From contig OU015501.1 of assembly GCA_907164885.2 (NCBI GenBank), forward strand, positions 24,499,591 through 24,563,590: DNA of 64,000 bases, in the 5' to 3' direction. This stretch comes from Dolomedes plantarius. Taxonomy: Eukaryota > Arthropoda > Arachnida > Araneae > Dolomedidae. Each line of letters begins with the position of its first letter. Positions within the stretch are counted from its first letter, which is position 1. The translations under genes were made by a program, and so were the position numbers. The notes beneath the pieces are model-generated. The model was not told the DNA's origin, searched no databases, and was given only the letters and a program-made list of their open reading frames with translations. Positions 1-10,309 of this stretch are shown in pieces.

Positions 1-9
1 TTGTTTCAT

Positions 10-412
10 AATATCAAAGTTGAATTTAGTTATTCCAAATATGATTCTTATCAAACTTCATAATCCATTTGACTATTTTACCCCACTCTTCTGTGTGCGT
101 AGAAAAAGGTTCTTTTACAAGGTTTTTTTACAAGTTAATAGAATCAAAACAAAAGACATAAATTCTCTTAAACCTGAAATCTTAATGATAGGAAAACAGG
201 CAATAAATAGATATCATCAAAGTTGAATTTAGTAATTCCAAATATGAATCTTATCAAACTTCATGATCCATTTGACTATTTCACCCAACTCTTCTGTGTG
301 CGTAGAAAGCAGTTTTTCACAAGTTAATAGAATCAAAACAAAAGACATAAATTCTCTTAAAACAGAAACCTTAATGATGGGAAAACAGGCAATAAATAGA
401 TATCATCAAAAT
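10..412. repeat. Tandem duplication, about 200 bp unit, two copies
   Basis: The stretch beginning with a TCAAAGTTGAATTTAG motif at about 14 returns at about 217, and the motif AAAAGACATAAATTCTCTTA appears at 151 and again at 340. The offset falls from 203 to 189 because of small indels in the T-rich middle. No coding potential or known family recognised; it may be a satellite or part of an older element. Confidence 0.85.
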
Positions 413-476
413 TTTCATACCTCGATACCTAACACGGAACTGGTAACAAACGTAATATAAAGAGCAGGTTATAGAC

Positions 477-1071
477 CAGCGTTTCTCAACTTGGGGGGAA
501 TAAAAGAATTTCAAGGGAGGTGTGAGTTTAAAAAAAAAAAACTAAAATAAAAAGTAAAACTAACTGAAATTTACTGCACTCAATTTTGCGGTCACAATTA
601 TAACCGTAACGTATTTTCGACATACGAACACGAACACGATAATTGTCATATGTCTGGAAGTTGAAAGTGACCTGAGGTGTCTTTGTCACAGTTACAACCT
701 AATATTCAAAAACTTGTCAAGGACAAACAGTGCTAGCCCTCTCATTAATATCGTGAAAGTGACTGGTATTACATGCCAACCTCACCTAGATCCTTGATTA
801 CCTCAAATATATTTGATCTGCATTTAATTCTTTGATTTCATATGTTTTAATAATAATATGTTCCAAATTAAGATATGTGTAGTAATATTAAATTTTGTGT
901 ATGAAATTATCTATTCTATATTTTCATTTAATAACCAGCTTTGGTTTCAAATTCCGATTGTACTACTTGTATTGACCACATATGGTGGTGATGGGGGCAG
1001 GGAGGCGTGACCGCACATCAGTGTTCAAAGAGGGGGGCGGGGCACAGAGCCTGAAAGGTTGAGAACCCCTG
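477..1071. mobile_element. hAT-type MITE, 595 bp
   Basis: The ends are imperfect terminal inverted repeats of the form CAGSGKTTCTCAACYT. A perfect 8 bp target-site duplication TTATAGAC flanks it (469-476 and 1072-1079). An 8 bp duplication with CAG...CTG ends is the hAT signature. There is no open frame inside, so it is non-autonomous. Confidence 0.88.
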
Positions 1072-1237
1072 TTATAGACGATACGAAGCACGTATATATA
1101 AAAAATTAATTAATTATTATTTTTTTAAATCTTCAGAAAATTAATTTTTAGGTGACTGGTGAAATGGATTAAATCTGAAGACAATTCAATAAAATAACTT
1201 TTGTTTAACTTCAAGTAATCTTAGAAAATGGGGTGTA

Positions 1238-1843
1238 CAGGGTGTCCCAGTTAAACGTTTCAGAACTTCTACGAGGGGTAGGGTGCATCCTGACGGCTCG
1301 AAATCATATAACAATGTGGGGTCGGAAATGCTTTCCTGAAGCGGTAGATGGCGTTGCGGGAAAGTTCCGAGCGTTAGTGCAGGGAATCGTGATTTCGCAT
1401 AAGGACGTTTAGTCCTTATGTTAGTAGTAGGATGGCTAATTATACGAATTTTTATTTATGGGGGCATATGAAAAGACAGGTTTATGACACCCCCTTTGAC
1501 AATGATGAGGAGCTGGTTGCAAGAATCTCAGTAGCTGCCGGAGAAATTCGAGATGAGCCTGGATTATTCCAGAATGTTCGGAATTCCATGCGCCGGAGAT
1601 GTGAGGTCTGCATTGCAATCTGTGGAAAAAACTTCGAACACTTACTTTAACCCGTGTACCTTTTGGTTTTGTACATTTATTATTAAAACGATTATCCACT
1701 TACGGTCTCTTTCTTTATGATTTTCTCTGTACATCACAGCTTCAGGAAAGCATTTCCAACCCCACATTGCTATATGATTTCGAGTCGTCAGGATGCACCC
1801 TACCCCTCGTAGAAATTCTGAAACGTTCAAATGGGACACCCTG
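1238..1843 (+). mobile_element. Internally deleted IS630/Tc1/mariner-type element with long TIRs
   Basis: TIRs of about 90 bp begin CAGGGTGTCCC and are flanked by TA on both sides (1236-1237, 1844-1845). The interior keeps only the tail of a transposase (1432-1650, with residues FYLWGHMKRQVYDTP near its start and GKNFEHLL at its end). These resemble the C-terminus of the DDE transposases often annotated near DUF4817 in insects. The catalytic core is gone. Confidence 0.8.
1432..1650 (+). pseudogene. C-terminal remnant of a Tc1/mariner-type transposase
   Basis: This 72-codon open stretch matches from memory the end of arthropod DDE transposases: an F-L-W-G-H-L-K motif just after the lost catalytic acid, then a region ending F-E-H-L-L. 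The ATG at 1432 is probably created by the internal deletion that fused the 5' leader to the tail. It cannot encode an active enzyme because all catalytic acids lie in the deleted part. It lies inside the long-TIR element and should only have been mobile in trans. Confidence 0.65.
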
Positions 1844-2059
1844 TATATTATCTTATTTGTATTTTTATCATTTTGAATAAAAAATATATTTTAAAATGGT
1901 TGACATTTTTATCACAATCTGGGGTTTTTGAGGTGCAATCTGAGTCTATTACATTTTTCTCATTGAAAGCCCTGATGATAATAGGTTGTTTCGGTTTTGG
2001 ACCTCTAATCTTTGAAGAGTTATGATATGAAAGACAGTGACACTGAAGTTGATATAAAG

Positions 2060-2752
2060 CAGTGGTTCTTAACCTTTTTAATAGTCAACACCCCCTTGAA
2101 TCTGAAAATAAGCTCTCGCACCCCCTTGAAAAAATTTTCTATTTTTTATTTAGGGAAAGATATTTATCGCAAGATAATTTATTTATTGCATAAAAAATTT
2201 AACACATTTACAATATATACTATATTATTGCATATAAAACAATATATACATTTTAATGGCTACTTTGTTGTTGCTTGTTCATAATTATCCTTTTAAAACG
2301 AGGCTAAAGATTAAAGAGAATTAAAAATTTTATATTAAAGAGCCACACTTAGGTCATCAGATGCATTTAAGCGATTTCTGTTTTTTGTTTTGATGTGCAA
2401 AAGTGGTGAAAAACTCATCTCACAAAGGTAAGTGATGGAAAATGGTAAAAATGTCTCTAATGCTGCTTTTGCCAGTTCTTGATAAAGTTCTATCTGCGTA
2501 CACCAGAACTGTTCTAAGTCCAGTTTTTCAAATTGCATTTCAATACGTGAATTTGCTCATATTGCGAAAATATCATCTTTTAATAAAACGATGTCGTCCA
2601 TTGAATTTAGATCAAACAAAAATAGATTGAGTATCCATCTATTAATTTCGCTTATATTTTCCGGGGAAAAGTATCCATCAAATGATTCACTCAATTAGTA
2701 ATTTTCATTAAAATTTAGAACCTTCTCTGGCACCCCCGGTTAAGAACCATTG
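2060..2752 (-). mobile_element. hAT element remnant, 693 bp, ZBED5/SCAND3-like
   Basis: Ends are CARTGGTTCTTAACC inverted repeats with an 8 bp duplication that differs at one base (ATATAAAG at 2052-2059, ATATAAAC at 2753-2760). The interior carries the tail of a hAT transposase on the minus strand, so it is a deletion derivative of a full element. Confidence 0.82.
2335..2538 (-). pseudogene. hAT transposase C-terminal dimerisation fragment
   Basis: About 67 codons on the minus strand contain the run LPFSITYLCEMSFSPL followed by KTKNRNRLN. This is the dimerisation region of ZBED5/FAM200/SCAND3-type hAT transposases, where the usual form is F-S-T-T-Y-L-C-E-x-G-F-S. The conserved glycine is replaced by serine. 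An in-frame TGA sits just upstream, and the BED zinc finger and catalytic RNase-H fold are missing. It is a dead fragment inside the flanking MITE ends. Confidence 0.72.
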
Positions 2753-2760
2753 ATATAAAC

Positions 2761-3482
2761 AGATACGAAGCACCTGGTGACATAAAACGCCCCAATATCC
2801 TCATCTAAGGTTTTCAGGGTGTGTTCCTGCATAGAAATAACAATAAAATAAAATAAACTCAAATTATTTTGAATTTATATTAATAAGTAAGAGAATTGAA
2901 TAGTGAGGGAACAAATTTTAAAACTTAGCAAAAAAATCAAATTTATTCAGAAAATAAGAAAGATCCTTCAGAATGAGAGACAAGGAGGAAATTAAAAAGA
3001 AAAATAGTGCATGTTGATAAAATTTATACTGAATTTCAACCGGTTATGAGCCAACATACGTTAATAAACATCATCCCATGATTTTGTGATCTTCGCTTCG
3101 AATCGCGTATCGTTTAGCTGTGTTACCCGTTTAAACATTCGTTGTGCATTTTCAGCCAAAAAATAAGAAATTTAAATAGCAATAAACTCGTTAGTAAATT
3201 TTCTGTTTTTGTAAACATAACAAAAATTTATAACTAAAGTGAGAATCTTATACTGAGATATTTTTAATGTGTACATTTTATTTCATATATCATGAAATAC
3301 AATATTGCCGTAATAGAATCGTGGTGTCAAGTAGTCTTTTCCATTATTTTGCTCAAATGAAGATGGAGATGTCATACGAAAAACGTTTATTTAACTTGAC
3401 ACACCACATACACATAAAGTAAAATAATAAACATAAAATGCAAAATAATTTACACAAGATGAAGCTATGTGGTACTCTAGCC
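2761..3482. other. AT-rich spacer without recognised gene
   Basis: No coding signature is visible. A loose inverted repeat around 3323-3405 (GTGGTGTCAAGTA against its near complement) may be an old MITE, but no TSD could be set. Confidence 0.5.
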
Positions 3483-4179
3483 CAGTGGTGCGCAAACTGT
3501 AGGTCGCAACCCACAGAGGGTAGTCAAAAAGTTGGAGAGGGGGGGGGGTCGCGGAGGGTTTGGAACAAATTTATATCATATTAAAGTATTTATTTTAAAA
3601 AAAAATGCTTTAAATTTTCCATAATTACAAATTTTTTAATTTTTTTTAGTGTGTTAAAAATATGCGCCATGATTTTTTTCTCTAAATGTACATCCCATTC
3701 GGCCCCAAAAATCTAGTCTGAATCTGAACTTTAACAAACATTTAATTACAAAAACGACGTATTTTAGTTTTAATGTAAATAAATGAAGTTTATAATTTGT
3801 GATGTTTTAATATAAAGTTTATATTTTGATATCACGCTCTTTTATAATTTTATATTTTGTTAATTTTTACTTAAGGAAATACAAATACATATTAATATTT
3901 AAATAAGAAGTTTTACCCACACGAGATACGCCAAAAACAAGTGCAGGAGACAATCCAGACATTTTTAATTGTTATTTTACAAAGTAATATTTACCTTAAA
4001 TATACAATTCATTGATATTTAAAATAATTAGTCAAAACTGGCTTATTTTTTTTTCTATTTCTTTGTTCACATTTTCATAATTTAAAAAAATTGCTACTTC
4101 CAAAATATTTTCATTGGGGGTCGAGTGATTTTTATTTAAAGAAAGGGGGTAGCGGTCGAATAAAGTTTGCGCACCACTG
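3483..4179. mobile_element. hAT-type MITE, 697 bp
   Basis: Ends form the inverted repeat CAGTGGTGCGCAAACT and are flanked by a perfect 8 bp duplication CTCTAGCC (3475-3482 and 4180-4187). No open frame inside; the interior is AT-rich and G-rich only near the ends. Confidence 0.9.
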
Positions 4180-4228
4180 CTCTAGCCTACTGAGAGTATT
4201 TCTGTTTCACTGAGAATCTTCACAGTAA

Positions 4229-5171
4229 GGCCTGGACTCCACTTCACCAGAAAACGCGACAGAAACAGAAAACGGAATCGGAAAATCTTCGCACTTCCGG
4301 TTTTTTCCGTTTCTGCCCAGCAGAATGACGGCGGAAAACAGAGTTGAAAATGTTGAACTTTTCTGTTTCCGTCCGCGGATTCCGCGTGTATGACAGCCAA
4401 TAGGAATGCGTCTTGATCCACGAAACACAAAACAGCAATGGCGTCTCGGTTTGACATGGAAGCGTTTATTTATGAACATCACCTCCATAACTGCAAGCTA
4501 AATAAGTCAAACAGTAAATTCTACTAGAATAATTTGTTGGAATAATGATTTTCTATTACCAGATAATGGATTTAGTGCAAACTGATCTGTAATCCTAAGA
4601 TGTCACTTTGTAGGTCTGATATTTTTAACTATTCAAATGTTATAGAGATGATATATACTAAACATGACAACTAAAACCCTCAGTAATATTTTGTCGAAAT
4701 TTCTATTACATACTATTTGTTATGCACTACTGTTTTTTCAACAAGACTTTTTTTCAGAACTCCTGATCGGTAGTTCGAAGATCTCTAATTAAGGTGTTGT
4801 GAATACCATGTTTTTCCCTTTCTTGGAAAATCTTTCGAACCCAGAATCGATGTTTTCTTTTTTTTTGCTTCAGAGGTTCTAATTAAAGACAGCAGACTTA
4901 TGAAGTGCAAACTCGCCATAGCAAAATCTGTGTCGTTTTCCATACTTTCTTGAGCTTAAGTATTTTATATCCGAATCACAGCTAATGTAAAACAATAAAC
5001 AAAAAAAAAAACAAAAAACGACGACAGATGGCGCCAGCTGAGCGGAATCTGTCTGAGCGGAATCTGGTGAAGTGGAGTACAGAAAGAACGGAATCTCAGC
5101 AGAAACAGAAAACAGAAAAAAATTAAGTTTTCTGTTCTGTTTTCTGTTTCTGGTGAAGTGGAGTCCTGGCC
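4229..5171. mobile_element. PIF/Harbinger-type MITE, 943 bp
   Basis: The ends read GGCCTGGACTCCACTTCACC and GGCCAGGACTCCACTTCACC (right end in reverse complement). A 3 bp TAA duplication (4226-4228, 5172-5174) is typical of PIF/Harbinger. Both arms contain many CAGAAACAGAAAA-like repeats, so a long self-complementary structure is possible. No transposase found. Confidence 0.8.
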
Positions 5172-5198
5172 TAAGTTGTTGCAACGTATCTCCCCTAA

Positions 5199-5727
5199 GG
5201 CCCGTTGCACACACGGCGTTTTTATCAATGGCTGAAATTTTCCATCGGACGTCATTCTAAAAGTAGAGCTTACACATACGGCGGAAAACTCCGTCGCCGG
5301 GGAAAAGGCCCACCCCTCCTTTTCGAATCCTGCACGTGTCCAAGAAAACCAGAGGGGTCGCACCTACGCCCCCCTCCCCCAGCCGGGATCGGAGGAGCCC
5401 TCCTTTTCGAATCCCCTTTACGATTCCAAGAAAACCAGCTCGTCCCCCCAGCAAACCCCCAACCACACCCTCGCAAATGACCCTACGACGGTAGACTCCG
5501 CTGTGTGTGTAAGCGTGCATAGGGTCACATGGCTAACTAGTTCAATCTGGCGTCAACGAATCCGCCAGCGCACAGTGGCACTCGACAGCTGCACAAGCTA
5601 CCGTCGAAGAAAAATTTCATTTTCCGCTGTGTGTGCAAGCTCCAATTGACTTCTGTGGTCTACTGTTGGAACGACGTCCGATGGAAAATTTCCGCTAGAG
5701 ATAAAAACGCTGTGTGTGCAACGGCCC
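5199..5727. mobile_element. PIF/Harbinger-type MITE with GC-rich core, 529 bp
   Basis: TIRs start GGCCCGTTGCACACAC (left) and GGGCCGTTGCACACAC (right, reverse complement). The TAA duplications are at 5196-5198 and 5728-5730. The core at about 5280-5480 is strikingly GC-rich. It has an internal duplication: CCTCCTTTTCGAATCC followed by CCAAGAAAACCAG occurs twice. Confidence 0.8.
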
Positions 5728-5730
5728 TAA

Positions 5731-5866
5731 AGGCCTGTTCACATAGAAACCGTCAACGTCAGAGTTAAATATTCCGGTGGCGCTGATTGGCTAAATGGGT
5801 CAATGATTGGTATATGATTGGTTAAAAATTTTAACGCTAACGCGGCTGGATTCTATGTGAACAGGC
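5731..5866. mobile_element. Very short Harbinger-like MITE, about 136 bp
   Basis: The ends read AGGCCTGTTCACATAGAA and, on the other strand, AGCCTGTTCACATAGAA. It abuts the preceding MITE through a shared TAA. The middle repeats the word ATGATTGGT/TGATTGGCTAA. The right target duplication is not clear. Confidence 0.65.
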
Positions 5867-5879
5867 TGGTTCTTCCAAA

Positions 5880-6175
5880 TCTCAACCTTCTCTAATTTGG
5901 TTGAGACAATTTGGCAAGAAATTCAGCAGGACACCATCCAGGAATTTTATCAGTCCATTCCACGCTGGGTGATAGCTTGCATCCAGGCCAGAAGTCGACC
6001 AACGCCGTATTGACTTTCTCACTTTGTAACGATTAAACTCTGGAATAAATCATTCAATTGTTCTAAAATTTTAATCGTTTTTTCTGTGCATTTTTTTCGA
6101 ATCTACCAATTTTTGTCTCAATCGAATAACTCCTTGGTGCGTCGATTTTTTTTGTTATAGAGTGTATTAACATTG
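5880..6175 (+). pseudogene. 3' end of a Tc1-like transposon
   Basis: In one frame, ending at a TGA at about 6018, the sequence has the features of a Tc1 transposase C-terminus: TIWQEIQQDTIQEFYQSI, then PRWVIACIQARSRPTPY before the stop. Full-length relatives usually end S-M-P-R-R-V-x-A-V-I-x-A-R-G-G-P-T-R-Y. The downstream AT-rich stretch to about 6170 would be the 3' UTR and terminal repeat, which is not paired here. The catalytic D, D and E are absent, so this is a 5'-truncated fossil. Confidence 0.65.
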
Positions 6176-6179
6176 TTGT

Positions 6180-6771
6180 ATTCAGTAATCTAACCATCTT
6201 ACAAGAAGAGCTATTTATTTTAACATTAAAAAAATTCTGGTAAAGTGATATACTGAACTTTATGTGATGTCCGTCTTTCAATTAAATACATTAATAAAAG
6301 TCTTTAAAATATTTGTCACATTTATGTGTTTCCTATCTGAAAAAACACATTCAAATCTCTGAAGATTATACTAACAGCATTGTGTTTAAAACTAACAGTA
6401 TAGTATTTAAGTACAGTATTTAAAATTTCCAAATATGCAGATCATATTATACAGACAAACTTAATATTAAATAGTATATTAGAGTGAAATATAGTAGTAT
6501 TATTTAATGTGCACTCACCTGATCAGTTAAGATTATTGTCAGTTAAGATTTAGAGCTCATAACATTCAAAATATCCATCACAGTCAGTAGAAGCCAAAAA
6601 AATTACTACTACAAACATTGTTTAAATATAAATACAGCGTTGCACAAGAATTTATTCAGCTCGATCCTTTAAATGTTGATACACTATCCATCTGAGAAAA
6701 TCTCATGCGTTTACACTCCTTTGAACAAATCCACGTGTAAATGAGGCAAAAGCATAAATCTAAATTAACTA
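6180..6771. other. AT-rich spacer without recognised gene
   Basis: Only short direct repeats (AGTATTTAA/ACAGTATTTAA near 6400) are visible. No conserved reading frame. Confidence 0.4.
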
Positions 6772-7410
6772 CGAGGGTTGTAAATAAAGTAGTGGCAACG
6801 TAGCCCAGAAAGTCTTAGAACTTCAGGAATGCGCAAACAGGATATCGGAGGAGTGAGGTGAAGTTGTTGTCAATGTGTCGAGTGCATAAAACCGTCCATC
6901 CAGTAGAAGAGGTAGTTGCTGCTTGACGTTGAAGTGGACAGTGTCGTTTCTACCGTTCTAAATGATATTTACAAAAAGTGATCAGCGGTCGGGGATTAAA
7001 ATCGAGTTTGCCCGTGGCTACAGCACCATCTGCGCCCGGCTATACGGCGCAAACGTCCACGTTTATTGCGGGACAATCCCTATCGTGTTGCATGACAATG
7101 CTCGTTGTCATGTTGCACGAGCTGTAAATGACCTTTTGAGACGGTGGCCTTGGGAGGTGTTGGAACACCCTTCGAAAAAAACTCCTTCGAGGCATCCGAT
7201 TTCCTGACTGTGATCCGAGCATTAGGGCACTCCGTCGCTGACATCAACACACAACACCTTGCCAACGGTATCCTACGGCTTCCTGACATCTGGCGAAAGG
7301 TACAAGACTTTGCTGGTGATTATATTGAAGGAATGTAATGTAATTTTGCTTGTACGTTTACTAAAAAATGTTTTCTGGGTATGTTGCCATTACTTTATTT
7401 ACAACCCTCG
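6772..7410 (+). mobile_element. Internally deleted mariner element, 639 bp
   Basis: TIRs begin CGAGGGTTGTAAATAAAGTA and are flanked by TA (6770-6771 and 7411-7412). The interior retains the first codons and the last third of a mariner transposase joined by a deletion, followed by a frameshift. Confidence 0.87.
6962..7338 (+). pseudogene. Mariner transposase, internally deleted and frameshifted
   Basis: The start MIFTKSDQRSGIKIEFARG resembles the mariner N-terminus (usually F-T-K-E-D-Q-R-S-W-I-K-I-E). After about 25 codons the frame jumps to the second catalytic block IVLHDNARCHVARAV, so the helix-turn-helix region and the first catalytic D are deleted. A frameshift follows near 7175, just where the Y-S-P-D motif with the third acid should be. 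The tail in another frame (7144-7338) ends GDYIEGM, like the G-D-Y-I-E-G ending of arthropod mariners. Inactive; it could at most be mobilised in trans through its intact TIRs. Confidence 0.78.
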
Positions 7411-7560
7411 TATTTTGCTTTCTGTAATATCTTTATTTTATTGCCAGGCACAACAGCAGAATTATTTTTGTTCTGTTAACCTTTAGCTTACGGGGCCTAT
7501 TTTTCCGACTCCCTCTTTAGAACGGGAAATTTCATACCCCCTTTGTAAGAACGGCCATTA

Positions 7561-7568
<8 letters not shown>

Positions 7569-7655
<87 letters not shown>
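7569..7655. repeat. (TA)n microsatellite
   Basis: An uninterrupted run of about 43 TA units. Confidence 0.97.
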
Positions 7656-7658
<3 letters not shown>

Positions 7659-8162
7659 CCGTTTTCTGGGTTCGATGGGATTGAATAAAAATCTCATCTG
7701 AAAGTGCACACAAAATAAAATTTATTATCCTCTAAATTCTTCAGGTGCATACACAAATACTAACGGAAAACACGTATAAACTGTCTCCTATACAACAGAA
7801 AACTCTAAAAACACAAGTCAGGATAACAGAGTCTTCAATACAATATACGCCTAACGCACTTTCAATACATTCAGTACGCAGCAGAAGAGAACACTGACTG
7901 AGTTTCAATGCCAATCTCAGGTATATTTATAGACTTCCAAAGCGTCCCCTATCGGCCGCCAGCTAGAAATCACTGGAACAGTCCAGAACGGCCCAGAAGG
8001 TTCCAGAAAGGCCTTGAAGGTTGGCGACCATTTGGCGCCATATCGCCAAATTTGACGATATATCGCCAAATTTGGTGACCAAAATAAGTCCCCAAATCCA
8101 TCGCCAATTTGGCGATTACTCTCATATTTGGCGAGATTACCATAGACTGGCAAAATTCGTAT

Positions 8163-8164
<2 letters not shown>
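7656..8164. other. Unclassified stretch between two (TA)n tracts
   Basis: Higher GC than its surroundings. It may be part of an LTR or MITE in the minus direction. The segment 8019-8140 is packed with TCGCCAAATTTGGCGA-like words in both orientations. No coding region or boundary repeat could be assigned. Confidence 0.4.

Positions 8165-8226
<62 letters not shown>
8165..8226. repeat. (TA)n microsatellite
   Basis: A run of about 31 TA units, the second of two that bracket a 509 bp segment. Confidence 0.95.
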
Positions 8227-8229
<3 letters not shown>

Positions 8230-9282
8230 TTCTTGGGCCCGTATTCTTGGGATACACGCTATCCCACCCCGTAAGAAAAAGGTTAATCATTCAGCCAGAT
8301 ATAATCTAAACATTTGTTATTCATTTAACACATGAAAAGTTAATGATATATCTATTAACATTTAATAACTGTAAGATGCACCTCTAGAATTCCTTTTGTA
8401 TTTTAGAAGGGGTTGCCGAAGAAATATAAGGAAAGCACAGTCATGAGATTAAAAAATGTACACAAGTCAAATCAATCATTTTTTAACAGTAAATAGTTAT
8501 TAAAAAGCCTTAATCACTCTAATAATGAAAAAATTAATTTAATAGTCTTTGTAACCGTCGTAAATTTTCTTGCTTGAAACAAGAACTCAACACCACAAAA
8601 GATTCATCCCGAAGCCATTAAACATTAAACAGGAAACATATCCTTTAATACGCACACGTCCAGGGCCCGACTTTGACCCAATGGGGCCCTGGGCAAAGCC
8701 GACTTTGGGGGCCCTATCAAAGGACAGATCAGGGGGGGGGGGGAAACGTGCCCTCCAGGAGCAGATTTCCACATGAACATGTGAGACACTCACCCAGACC
8801 CCCCATAAATTGGGACCAGAAATTCAAAAGAATTTTCGATCAAGTCAAAAATTTGAAAATAATAATAATAAGTGCTAGTTAATTTACTTTTTAATGTTAA
8901 TAAATAAATTCATGAAATTTTCTTTTGAAATTCAAAATAGATGACAGTCTGGAGTTATTACAAGCCTCCCCGCCAAAAAAATAAATAAAATAAAATTAGC
9001 CAGAAAAGCTTACAGGTGTAAGTATGCTTTCACTATAGTGGGTGCAACCTGCCCCGCCCAAGATTTTTTCTGTATCTGCCACTGTCCCCCTTTACTGTAT
9101 TAACCAAACACCAAAGTCAAGCTCATAGCCAGAATTTTTTTTCCAAAACTGATGGTAGAGGGTGCAAAGTGTAGACTGGAAGAGAGGCTTTTTTAAATAT
9201 AAAAACAGAAAGCAGAAGAAACATTTCACTACACACAAATGATAAAGAAAATATTGGAAAGATCCAAATACAGGTAACGGGT

Positions 9283-10022
9283 AACCCTCCTACAACACGG
9301 TAGATAGGTTCCTAGAAACCGTTGTGTGAAACCGTTTTATATGAGACCCAGAGACAGTTAAAAAAGAGGGCTTATGTTCTGAAAACTTATTGAAAACAAA
9401 CATCTTTTTTAAATTCCATATAAGCAACTTAATTCTTATTAAAAATATAAATGTAAGTATAACACAAAATGAAAAGACACAAAAATATTATTTTCATGTA
9501 ATGCGACATTAATTTAATGAATTTCTTCCTCACCACTGCTCAATACAGGCAAACGAGAAGGTTTTTTCGATTGAACGATATCACCTTCACTTTCAGAACC
9601 TTTTTCTTCATTTAGATTTTTTGCAACTTCTATCCTCTTTAAAAATATCTGTAATTTTGGTTTGTTTGCTGGCTCTTACAAGGTCATTGCTGATTCACTA
9701 TATAGAGATAGACAATTTTGCAGCTCCCTTTTGAATTTTCGGCTTCTTTCAGCTGAAGGGTCTGCATTCAGGAAAAATGATTCAAGATTTTCAGATAAGC
9801 TTAAGCCTACTTGTAATTTTATAGAGTTATAAATAAATAAATTATAATTTATTTATAAATTTTCATGTAAAGTCACTATAGTTCATTATTCCTTCCCGTC
9901 ATTATTTTAAGGTAATTTAGTTTTTAAATGTGTTTAAAAAAATCATGTTATCTAGTGCTGTAATTCTTTTTATAGTGTTAGAGCAAAACCGTGTTACAGG
10001 TTGCAGTGTTATACAAGGGTTC
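9283..10022 (-). mobile_element. Tigger/pogo-type derivative, about 740 bp
   Basis: The ends resemble AACCCTYSTATAACACGG in inverted orientation, the form seen in pogo/Tigger families, but they are diverged and the TA duplication is only approximate. The interior retains the C-terminal part of a transposase on the minus strand. Confidence 0.6.
9530..9790 (-). pseudogene. Tigger-like transposase C-terminal remnant
   Basis: Read on the minus strand, the sequence gives a run like DPSAERSRKFKRELQNCLSL, then NKPKLQIFLKRIE, then an acidic tail. Tigger/TIGD-family transposases often end with a D-P-N-x-E-R-S-x-K block and a Q-x-x-I/L-x-x-F-F/L motif resembling a PCNA-interacting peptide. A stop codon interrupts the frame. 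The DDE core is not present. Assignment rests on remembered family patterns. Confidence 0.5.
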
Positions 10023-10309
10023 CCGCAATTTATCTTATCGTGTTATGCCCGTATCACACTAAAGATTTAGCACAAGCTTTTAGCGCAACTGTTTCACTAA
10101 ACCTGTTCTACCTGCAACTGTTGCACTAAAATACTGTGTGATAGAGTGTTTTTCTATCAATCTTTAACTGCAACTTTTCCCATTCTACATGGGAAAAGTT
10201 TCACGAAAAGCTTATGTTGCACATAATTGTCCAATAGCAGGGCAGGTTTTTGGCTCACGTGACTCGCGATCGAGCAAGGAAGATCACGTGATCGAGCAAG
10301 GAATAAAAT

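Noticed and set aside
7497..7709. Open frame of alternating Tyr-Ile and a similar one at 8021-8335
   Set aside because: Produced by the (TA)n microsatellites.
9030..9095. A hAT-like right end (reverse complement CAGTGGCAGATACAGAAAA)
   Set aside because: No left partner or matching duplication was found; left as possible fragment within the larger hAT.
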